Shown: positions 1 through 8,700 of the stretch, one piece after another
Layout: each line of letters starts with the position of its first letter
Position numbering within the stretch: position 1 is the first letter of the stretch
Origin: Larix sibirica
Lineage: Eukaryota; Streptophyta; Pinopsida; Pinales; Pinaceae
Assembly (NCBI GenBank): GCA_004151065.3
Contig: NWUY0300060570.1
Coordinates: 8,955-36,610 of the forward strand
Direction: 5' to 3'
DNA: 27,656 nt
Translations under genes and position numbers: made by a program
The notes under the pieces: model-generated
What the model saw: only the letters and a program-made list of their open reading frames with translations
What the model was told of the DNA's origin: nothing
The model's database searches: none

Positions 1-863
1 ATAAATAAAACATGGAAATTCTAAAGTAATTTTGAGAAAACACATGAAAATTCTAAAGTAATTTTTAATTTCATTCTAACATATTAACCAAGATTGCAAT
101 ACTATCAAAGCTTTGGCTTTGTGCAATAACATCAAGCTTTGGCTTTAAGATAAAGTTAGTGGAAAAGTTCACTACAAACAAAATATTTGGAAATGTTTAT
201 GATAATGAAAGATGGTACCAACAAAAGCACGTGCATGAAAAAGTCCAGGGAAGAGTCCTTAAGTGTGTGGCCAAAACTTAAGCTACATCAGGGATGAGTT
301 TGTACAAAGATGGACCACAAAAGTAATGGCATGACTAAGTAACTTTAAGTGAAATTCAAATCTTCACAAGGCTTTGGGATGGATGCTTACTAGCCTCTGT
401 TTTAGAAGAAAATCCATTGTTTAAGTTTAAGGGATATCTGTATCTTTTTCATGGGCCTCTCTTTTTGAGAAGAGAAATCCATTCTGTAAGTAAGTGGATA
501 TCTCTAGCTTTTTTATCACTTTATTTGTAAGTGGGTTGGTTGGTGGGAGTGTGTTGGGTGTTTCATCCAATCACGGGATACTGTTCTGGTTAATATTACC
601 AATATGTTAGGTATTTTTAAATAAATTATATAATTTTTATTTGAAAAGAAATTAAGATTATTATGTTTGAGATATTATATAACATAATTTTTATTATCTA
701 AATTAAATTTAAGCTGGGATATTAGATTTAAAATTAAGTATTGTGTTTAAATTCAAAAGTTTATTCATACATATTATTGGTTAAATATTTTATAATTTGA
801 CTTTTATCATTTTAAATATTGTATCTTTGACTTTTGTATTTATCGTAAACATTTAATTTTACA
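1..863. other. AT-rich intergenic DNA, no gene seen
   Basis: No reading frame of convincing coding character is present on either strand. The stretch has small direct repeats: a roughly 24-base near-identical pair near 11 and 43, and a TCAAGCTTTGGCTTT-like pair near 107 and 131. A looser pair of about 60 bases sits around 405-525, each with an AATCCATT-type and a GGATATCT-type block. A perfect GCACGTGC palindrome lies at 227-234. These could be decayed transposon or promoter debris; I recognise no family. Confidence 0.5.
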
Positions 864-1246
864 TTTATTTGTCATATTTTATATGTCAAGTTAGTTACTT
901 TATAATTTGTCAAAGGGTGATATAGTGCTAATTTTTCCTTTGATTGACGACATGTTATTTTTTACACTTTATTTGTCATTTTTTTATTATATATATTAAG
1001 TTAGTTGCTTTATATAATTTGTCAAAAGGTCATATCGTATTAGTTTTTCCTTTGATTAATGACATGTTATGTTTTTTTCTCGATTTACTGATTAGATGGA
1101 TTAGAGATTCTTTAACTTTTTATCATGTTAATTAAAGTGTATTTTCGTATTAGTTTTTCCTTTGATTAATGACATGTTATGTGTTTTTCTCGATTTACTA
1201 ATTAGAGATTCTTTAACTTTTTATCATGTTAATTAAAGTGTATTTT
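864..1246. repeat. Nested local tandem duplications
   Basis: Two clear tandem units are 1036-1145 and 1146-1246. Both run from CGTATTAGTTTTTCC through GACATGTTATG to AAAGTGTATTTT. The second lacks about 9 bases of a GATTAGATG-type internal repeat. A more diverged pair overlaps them on the left (about 864-966 and 967-1070), sharing TTTATTTGTCAT, AAGTTAGTT and TTTGTCAAA. The sequence is AT-rich and noncoding. It suggests replication slippage or unequal exchange in intergenic DNA. Confidence 0.75.
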
Positions 1247-1540
1247 TTGGTTGTATATAATTTATTTTTTTAATCCATATTTTTTATTCATCTTTCCTAT
1301 AAAACATCATCAAAGGCTACTCACCCAATGATTAATTGAACTAGTAACTCATAAAAAAAAATCTATCTTGTAAGATGGGTAAATTTATGAAAAAAGTTTA
1401 TCTCTTAATATAGGTAAATTTATAAAATCACTTTGCTGAATAATTAGTGTAAGTGTATTGAACTATGCAATGTTAATTGTATTAACTAAGATGGTATCGT
1501 GACAATTAGTGAATTAGTGAATTTGAGGATGGTGATTGTT

Positions 1541-2491
1541 GAACATGTAGTTAAAGTTTTGCGAAGTTAAATGTTTGTTATCTCTTAGTCTTATGATAGT
1601 CTTATTATATAGTTGTCTCCTTGCAAGTGTTATTGTTCAAAGGTCCACAATTAGAGGGTTAATTCATTTAGTCTTAAAATTGGCATGTTATATAATGATC
1701 TCCTTCCAAACATTATGGGTCAAAGTTCCACTATTGGAGGGTGAACCTATTTGTATGATAAAAGTTCCACAGATGAAAATGTTGGTATGATATTAGTGAG
1801 GAGAGCAATCGTTGAACATGTAGTCAAATTTTTTCCAAGCTAAGTCTTTGTTACTTCTTGAACCTTATATGGACTTGCTATGTAGCGGTCTCCCTAGAAG
1901 TGCTATGGGTCAAAGTTCCACTAGATTGGAAGGTGATCCCATCTAGTCCTAAGACCATTGTGTCATGTAGCGATCTCCCTGCAAGCACTATGGGTCAAAG
2001 TTCCATTATTGGAGGGTGATCCCATTTGTGCAATCAAAGTTTCATACATGAAAATGTCAGTACGATATTACTAATGACAATGATCATTGAACATGCGGTC
2101 AAATATTTTCCAAGCTAAGTGTTTGCTAGCACCTAATCCTAAGATGGGATTATTATGTAGTGGTCTCCCTACAAGTGTTATGGGTTAAAGTTTCATTATT
2201 AGAGGGTGATCCCATCACTGTTGGTGGGATAATGATCATTGAACATGTGGTCAAAGTTTTTCCAAGTTGAGTATTTGCTACTTCTTGATCCTAAGATTGA
2301 CCTATTATGTAGCAATCTCCCTACAAGCACTATGGGTAGAAGTTCCACTATTGGAGGGTGATCCTATCTAGTCCTAAGATCAAATTGTTATGTAGTGATC
2401 TCCCTAGTACAAGTGTCGTGGATCAAAGTTCCAATACTGGAGGGTGATCCCATCCATATAATCAAAGTTCCACACATGCATATAATTTGAC
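1541..2491. repeat. Degenerate higher-order tandem repeat array (about 275-bp unit)
   Basis: Four units start with GAACATG at 1541, 1814, 2089 and 2241 (lengths about 273, 275, 152 and 251). Each has GTCAAA..TTTCCAAG near its start. This is followed by one or two subunits of the form GATCTCCCTRCAAG, TATGGGTCAAAGTTCCA, ATTGGAGGGTGATCCCAT. The third unit has lost one subunit. The frames are broken by stops and I see no protein. It could be a minisatellite or a tandemly repeated piece of a transposon; I do not recognise the family. Confidence 0.8.
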
Positions 2492-2511
2492 TACTTAAAG
2501 CTTATGAAAGT

Positions 2512-2578
2512 GTAGATACCCTACCCTCCTTCGAATTTGAACCCGTTAACCATTAGATCCACTCAAGTTGTACCTTAT
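2512..2578 (-). repeat. Possible tRNA-derived (SINE-like) fragment
   Basis: Read on the minus strand, 2533-2543 gives GGTTCAAATTC, close to the Pol III B-box consensus GGTTCRANNCC. It is preceded by AGTGGATCTAATGGTTAA, which resembles the 5' D-arm part of a tRNA. The two boxes lie next to each other with no anticodon arm, so this is not a tRNA gene. It could be a decayed SINE head or a coincidence. It directly follows the tandem array. Confidence 0.25.
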
Positions 2579-2579
2579 A

Positions 2580-3090
2580 TGATAAAAATGAATATTAAAA
2601 ATCAACAATAATAATTACAAGAATATAAGAATAAAATAAACCACCATATATTCTTGATATTTTAAGCATTGAAAAGTTTAAGTCTCATTTAATATTTAAC
2701 ATTTAAACCCTTTATAAATTGAAATGGAAATTCATATAATTAATTTTATAGAAATCCAAATTTAGATAATCAATTTTATAAAATTAAATTCCAAAAATTC
2801 CAAAATTAGATATTTAACTTTTAATACTTACATAATCATAAATTCCAAAATTAGATTTTATTGCTTGTTTGCTTCATTGCTTGAGTTTAAATGTGACTAT
2901 AAATTTCACATATAACATCCACACACTTTAAGTTTTGCATGTAAATGACCATACCTTAGAATATTTAAAGAAATGTATCCTTTTCAATTCCATCATTGAA
3001 AATTTTACAATATGATTTATTGTTATTTTTCTCCAATTTTTCTTCCACATTTCTATTTATTAAGGGAGTCCCAAATAAGGTTAATGAACT
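2580..3090. other. AT-rich noncoding stretch
   Basis: This is strongly AT-rich sequence with short repeated AATTCCAAAATTAGAT-like blocks around 2785-2860. I see no gene, RNA or recognisable element in it. Confidence 0.5.
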
Positions 3091-3320
3091 AAAGGATTAA
3101 GAAATGACACTACTAAGAAAGGAATTAATTTAAAGGATTAAGAAATGACACCACTCAAAAAGGGGATTAATTCTCATGATTGTATTTTTATCAACATTAC
3201 TCTCTTAAAAACCATAGCTTGACTTTTAAATAGTTTTATTTAAAAATCAAATTAAAGGATTAAAAAATGACACTATTAAGAAAGGGATTAATTCTCATGA
3301 TTGTATTTTTATGAGCATCA
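3091..3320. repeat. Three related short repeats
   Basis: AAAGGATTAA followed by AAATGACAC begins at 3091, 3132 and 3254. The second and third copies also share GGGATTAATTCTCATG and ATTGTATTTTTAT. Copies 1 and 2 are directly adjacent, and copy 3 lies about 120 bases further on. All are noncoding. Confidence 0.7.
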
Positions 3321-3380
3321 ACTTTTGAAATATATTATAAAAATGATATAATTTTTAAAATATGAAATTTTGATTTTTTG

Positions 3381-3381
3381 N
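3381..3381. other. Single ambiguous base (N)
   Basis: One undetermined base lies in an AT-rich stretch. It is an assembly or consensus uncertainty, not a scaffold gap. Confidence 0.95.
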
Positions 3382-3853
3382 GATATTATTTAAATTTAAA
3401 TGGATATCTATGATTAAAATTATATATTTTAAAAATTAAATTACAAATTTTTAAAGTTAAAATTGTATTTTTAAATACATAAATCTATTTAATATCTTCA
3501 AATAAATACATTTAAATTGCATACTCTCAACCATTTATATTTACAATTATAAATTTTTTTACTACCATACAAAATACTATAACTAAAATTATCCAAATCT
3601 TAGACTACTACGACCAATATAATTAACATAGATACCCTAAAACAAAACATAAAACATAGTGATAAAGGAAGTAAGATCGGATCCCAACGACGGTAGACAA
3701 TGGAAAGGGAAAAGATTGCTCGGCAGGTTCACGGGCCAATGCCACCCCTTGTACTTTGAGCACATACCGTCCATCTTCATTGAACTTGTAAAATGAAAGC
3801 AAATAAATAAATAAAATAATTAAAGGCACATCACCGTTGTCTGATTGAAAAAA

Positions 3854-4060
3854 CGCACGTGATCTTACAGTTACCTAAATAATAATTTATTGACACGTCA
3901 ACCCACGCTAACCAGGGTAGACGCTTGATGACTTCAAACCCGAGATCAAGGTCAACGGCACCATACGTCAAAAAAGCCCATGACATGACGTCACCGAACA
4001 ACGGTGTCGGCCTAACGGCGTTAACGGCACCCGTCAACGGCGTTAAGAGCGACGTTAGAA
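3854..4060. promoter_or_regulatory. Candidate cis-regulatory cluster: G-box, ACGT, TGACGTCA, AACGG
   Basis: A G-box CACGTG lies at 3856-3861 and TGACACGTCA at about 3891-3900. The bZIP-type palindrome TGACGTCA lies at 3986-3993. Five AACGG cores lie on the + strand at 3954, 4000, 4014, 4023 and 4036. CCTAACGGCG at 4011-4020 resembles the MSA element bound by three-repeat MYB factors. The G+C content is well above the flanking AT-rich DNA. The cluster lies about 1.5 kb upstream of the first BIM1-like ATG, so it may be a distal promoter of that gene, but the transcription start is not known. Confidence 0.4.
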
Positions 4061-4207
4061 GCAAAATAAAGAAAAAGGCCGGGCTCACAGCAAACAACTG
4101 GAAATATTTGAAGGCCGGAGCCGAGCTTGTTCAAGATCCAGTTTTGAGCAGAGGTTGGACAACGCGCAGGCCGGCCTTTTTGGATGTTGTTTTGCTGGCT
4201 TTTTAGT

Positions 4208-4232
4208 GAGCCGGAATCGAACCCGGGCCTGA
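4208..4232 (-). other. tRNA T-arm-like sequence at the repeat boundary
   Basis: The reverse complement of 4213-4223 is GGTTCGATTCC, an exact match to the Pol III B-box, inside a CCCGGGTTCGATTCCGGC context that resembles a plant tRNA-Gly T-arm. One C of the usual CCCGG stem is missing, and no D-arm or anticodon arm can be folded beside it, so this is not a functional tRNA. It marks the first base of the long repeat in both copies (15941 in the second). Shared tRNA k-mers could explain why a contig breaks here. Confidence 0.35.
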
Positions 4233-4429
4233 CGTGGAGTTTGAAGAAGAGTTAAGGCGGAGGAGCGAGAGACTGAGGTATTTTTGGGTATTGGATTTGG
4301 TTTTCTTTGTGTGAATCCGGGACTGTTTTCAGTGGCTGCGCGTGGCCGGGGATTGTATCCGCTTGTCGACTCGGCGAGAGCGGGAGCTGTCGTGGCGTAA
4401 TTTGTGTTGAAGAGATGAGGTGAGGGATT

Positions 4430-5503
4430 TGTGTTCATTCATTGTTCGCGGGGCGTCTCTCGCTGTGCATGTTGGAAGCGGGAATATGCTGAGTTTTTGT
4501 GTAGTGCACGTGCCCTTGGAGGGTGCTTGCTTGGAGCGCTGGCACTCTGGTTGCTTTAATTGACGGGGAGATATCATAGAGAAAGTAAAATTTAGAAAAT
4601 TTTGAGCCTTTGGAATTTTGGAGCACCGGATTGCAGTCTCGTGTTACGTCTCGTGTTGGAGCTCCCTTCAGTCGAAAATAATGCAGATCTCCCGGAAATA
4701 ACAACGGAAACGGTGTAGAGACGGGCCGAAACACGCCGCAAGACTTTGAAATGACAAAATTTAGTGGAGATTTTTCAAAATAAGAGAAGAAGCTTTAAAG
4801 TCTTTTTCCGAGGAGAAGAAGCTGCTGTGAAATTTTGCCAAATCTGTTCTCTTTACGGAATTTCATGCTCCAATGCGGTTTAATTGCCGTATTTGAGCGA
4901 TTTGATGCATAACGCGGTTAAATTTTGGCAAGTCTGTTTTCGAGGAGTCAAGCTGCTGTGAAATTTTTCCAAATCTTTTATCTTTATGAAATTTCGAGCT
5001 CCAATGTAGTTTAGTTGCCGTATTTGAGGCATGATGGGGTTAAATTTCAGCAAGGTTACGAGAATTTGAAGCAAATTTGCCATTAATTTCCTACGTCTTT
5101 GCAAGAGACCGAAGGCAGAAATGAAGTGCAGGTTAAAGACTGTAAGGTCTGTCCGAATTGTTTTTATTCAGTCTGGATTTAATGAAAGCATCGGATAAGA
5201 AAGAAAGCTTGAAAAGCTGTTAGATAACTAGAAGTTCAGATTATTTGCAAATTTCAAATTATAATCATCATCTCAGATTTTACAGGCTTTCATTTCAATT
5301 AAGCCTCTGAAAGGGAACGGTAGAGCACCCGTTATATTGCTAGCAGTCAGACTTCAAAGCTTTTCATTAAAATCAAGCCTCTCATAGGGAAAGCAAAGCT
5401 CCAATTGTTGTTAGATTGCTGCAAATCCATCTTCTTTGCAAGTTCTTAAATCATAGTCCCTTTCTCGGAATTCAAAGGTTTTTTATTTAAACAAAGCAGC
5501 AAC
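4430..5503 (+). promoter_or_regulatory. Promoter/5' leader region of the BIM1-like gene
   Basis: This is the noncoding stretch before the first plausible start codon. It contains GCACGTGC at 4506-4513, many short ATGs followed by early stops, and a tandem duplication (4809-5060). A second, looser repeat pair around 5284-5352 and 5358-5425 shares CTTTTCATT, AAGCCTCT and a TAGATTGCT-type block. The transcription start cannot be placed. An intron in the leader is possible, since CAAAGCAG ending at 5500 would serve as an acceptor, but I have no proof. Confidence 0.4.
4809..5060. repeat. Tandem duplication in the leader (about 132-bp unit)
   Basis: Units are 4809-4940 and 4941-5060. Both begin CGAGGAG, then share AAGCTGCTGTGAAATTTT, CCAAATCT, GCTCCAATG, TTGCCGTATTTGAG, GGGGTTAAATTT-like and GGCAAG-like blocks in the same order. 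Divergence is moderate, so the duplication is old. The same pair appears at 16542-16793 in the second copy. Confidence 0.8.
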
Positions 5504-5560
5504 ATGAAATGGCTTTGTCCCCTCGTGCAAATGCAACCGCGGGGTCTCCGAAGGAAATAG
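5504..5560 (+). CDS. Short upstream ORF overlapping the first in-frame start
   Basis: The ATG at 5504 has A at -3 and opens an 18-codon frame ending at TAG 5558-5560. It overlaps the ATG at 5509 in another frame and ends before the ATG at 5725. If transcribed, it would compete with initiation at 5509 and leave room for reinitiation at 5725, the start conserved in angiosperm BIM1. No conserved peptide is claimed. The second copy is at 17237-17293. Confidence 0.3.
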   Translation: MKWLCPLVQMQPRGLRRK

Positions 5561-5758
5561 TAACATTATCAATAAGCCAGGCGACTGCGTGTTCTCCGTC
5601 CTCGTTGTATCCGGGCCCTGTTCGATCCTCAGATCTCTCGTACTCAGTTGCATTAAATCCTAGTTTTGGTTTTCCATTTCAAGATTTCAGAACACAAAGA
5701 ATACCGCCTCCTAATAGTCATTGCATGGAGCTTCCCCAACCTCAGCATCCGTTTGAAG
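5509..5758 (+). CDS. BIM1: Exon 1 (N-terminus, two possible starts)
   Basis: The donor is AAG|GTAAAT, phase 1. ATG 5725 gives MELPQP, the start of angiosperm BIM1 proteins. ATG 5509 is in frame 72 codons upstream, with G at -3 and G at +4, a stronger context than at 5725 (T at -3). The in-frame stop TAA at 5488-5490 limits any further extension. The extra 72 residues are rich in Ser, Pro and Ala, with no recognised domain. Confidence 0.75.
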
Positions 5759-8700
5759 GTAAATTTTATTATATAAAATTCCCTTGACTGTTCTCGTATC
5801 GAAATCGCGAGCTTCAAATGTACAGTCTTAATGAGATTTATTTAGAATGTACTCCCCTCGAATTAATTGATCATGCGGTCGCAGGTTCGAATCCACCTCA
5901 CGACTTTCTTTCATTGTACGGTGACTCCTCTTCAACCCGTGCGGAGCACAGATCTAACCAAGGTAATCTGGTCTCCCCGTGTGTTCAGAGAAGAGAACAT
6001 TCGACATTGAATAACATTTACTATCTCGTCTTTTGCAGCAAATTCCACGCACTTGAAGACGCAGGATTTTTTACAACCTCTTGAAAGGGGCGGCAAAAAT
6101 AGTAATATCAAAGGTCTGGAGGTTTCATCGGCCGAGACCTCCGCTGCAACTCCTGCCCCTTCCGTTGAGCATGTTCTTCCGGGTGGTATTGGTACTTATA
6201 CTATAAGCCACATTCCGAGTTACAGCCAGACAAACGGCAACTCTGAGGTTCCCGTGGTCCACGTAAACGTTGCAGAAACAAAACCAGAAGTGACCAGGGC
6301 TGCCTCGAGCACCAATTACGGAGGAGGCGCATTCACATTGTGGGAAGAACGCATTCGTGTTGTGGACGGGAATCGAACCTCCGACGGCCTGGCTACAAGC
6401 GATTTCAGCAAGGGTAATTATCTTTTTCGTTTACATTTGTATTTCTACCAGGCTTTTTGTTAACTGTATTTAAGGCTTTTTTTTTTTATAAATATCATTG
6501 AATGCATTTGCTTGGGGTTAATTTTGGCAAATTAAGTTTTGGATTTGTGGGCCTCTGCAGAATATTTGGAGAAATCGGGGTATTGGCCGGCAGTTAGGGC
6601 AAAGACAGACTTGTCCTTTCCTGCAAAGACTGCTTTCAGCCTCAGTACAGTGGAGACCGGTCAGCAGCCGCTTCCTTCTTCAAGCAAGTAAGCAGTATGC
6701 CATCAAATTATATCTTCTTAAAAATCCGGATCTCACAATTGTTATTTCAGCTTCTCGCTTTTATCTTCGAGAACTGTAATATGTATTCCAAACCGACAAT
6801 TTCGACCGCAGTTGCATAAAACAACCTCCGGATGTGATTGCTTCCAGGCAACGGCTACAGACAAGTCAAGGTTTTGTTGAGATGATCAAGTCTATTAAAG
6901 CCATCTCTGAAGATGACGATGACGAGGAGGATGAATATGTGGATCGGAGTCGGGAGAGCCGAAAGGAATGTTCATCTCAGAAAGGTACGGTTGCTATACC
7001 TCTTGATTTTTGCCTGGGCGCCTCATTCGATATGCCTGCAAGTTTTTGGGAATTTTTAATTATTGAATTAATTAAATAAGGTGCGTTAAACTTCTTAACG
7101 AGGCAATCTAGGAGGGCGCCATCTAGGAGGCCATTCTCGCAGTTCAACTTTACTGCTAGCGTCAGCCAATAGAGTGGAGTGCTGAGTTGGTCTAACTTCA
7201 ATAACTTATGGTCATTTACATTGACGTTTATGTTGTCAGCGTCTCGGACTTTACAGTTAGAAATTTATGAACTGGCGGAGAACTCACGAGTTTTGTTGGC
7301 AACATAGATTATCGTTCCATTTTAGACTTTTGCTCCTTAGTCCCACAATACCTACTTATTTCATAGGTTAATGGCATGCTAATGCAGGTTGTATTTTATT
7401 TTTTACCACTTTTCTGCTTGGGGTTTACCTGTTTAGGTTTTACTAAACTCGTATCGATTTTCTTATTGTTGGAACTTTCGTTTTTGTAGATATAGTTGGT
7501 GCTCGTTCCTATTTTAATGCGAACTTTTAGGCAGACATGCATCTCTCTGTATCCTACTTTTTTTTCCCTTTTCCAAGTCCCTTTCTAATTCATAGGCTAA
7601 CATGCATCTTTGTGTCATACATTTTTTTTCCCTTTCCCGAGATCCATTCTAATTCATTTGGCAGACTAATTTTAGTTGGATTTTTCTTATTAATTCTCTC
7701 CTATAGTTTGTTATGTCCGTTCTCTTTGCTCTCTCTTCTGTCATCTTTGTCAAATGCTTATGCTGTTTGTTTTGCATGAAAGAAGGAGATTAAGGTATGG
7801 TTGCAGGGCAATGTTTATGTCGTCTGCTAGTCGTCTTTAATGACCAATTCTGACAGTCTATGTTAGAGCTGTATTTGCATACAATTCTGTGCAAAAGGAT
7901 ATGGATGGATTCACCCTGGCACGGAGAATTGCACCCCGGCTGGGTCAGATTTCTTCATGCATTGTGTAATTCGGAAACATGTCAGAGAAGGCCTATTTTT
8001 GGTTGACTTGCAGACTGCATAGACATTGCCATGGTTGCATATCCTATGCTTTAGTCCTTCCTTCGAGGGGAATCTATATCTAATAAAAAGTGTCGCAAAT
8101 ATCTCCAATTTCGCCCAATATTTCCGAATGCTTTCAAGTTTTTCAAGTTGCCAATTTTTCCAAGCTTTGCAGGTCCAAGTTGATGCTTGCCCATATTTTC
8201 CTTGATATTTCTGATCTAGCCCTCGGTGATATATTTTCCAACTGCAACATATTGATCTATTCTGTCAAATCAACCAAGAAAGGAATTCTAGCGTCGTCAA
8301 ACTCATGTAATCAATGGGAATTTTGAGGAATATTAGACAATGACAGCTGACGTTAGCATCGACATGACAATTTTCTCTGGCCGTATGAATCACCTATTGT
8401 TTGTGATTTTCCATAATGTGTCATAATCCACAACTCTGGCAAGAACTGCTTTCAACGTACTTATTTTGTAGATTTAGTTAATCAAACTTCTTTACCATAA
8501 TGCTTGGCTGATGGCATTAAGATCTGTTAGTGTCTTTCACTGCTGCTGCGTTGCCGTCATTTTTCTTTATCTGTGGTGCTCCGTGCATGTCCATTTGCTG
8601 ATGACATGGCAGTAAATGTGGTCTAGGAACTTTAAATATGTTCAGTCTCCTCTGTTGTGCATAGATGATTGTGTGCTCGAAATTGGATTACATTATGAAT

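Noticed and set aside
3623-3829. Minus-strand frame with a hydrophilic block (NEDGRYVLKVQG)
   Set aside because: The central 40 residues look protein-like and could be an exon fragment, but the ends are AT-rich. I recognise no family and see no convincing partner exon.
4085-4734. Overlapping minus-strand frames of 82-117 residues
   Set aside because: Low-complexity composition, heavy mutual overlap, no recognisable domain, and opposite to the leader of a clear + strand gene.
5860-5905. tRNA gene at the intron 1/exon 2 boundary
   Set aside because: The V-loop/T-arm text resembles a tRNA, but the T-stem mispairs (GCAGG with CCACC) and there is no D-arm or acceptor stem. The bases encode the conserved [11 protein letters not shown] block.
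7537-7779. Phe/Ser-rich + strand frame in intron 5
   Set aside because: It arises from T/C-rich intronic sequence, with no signal of a real protein.
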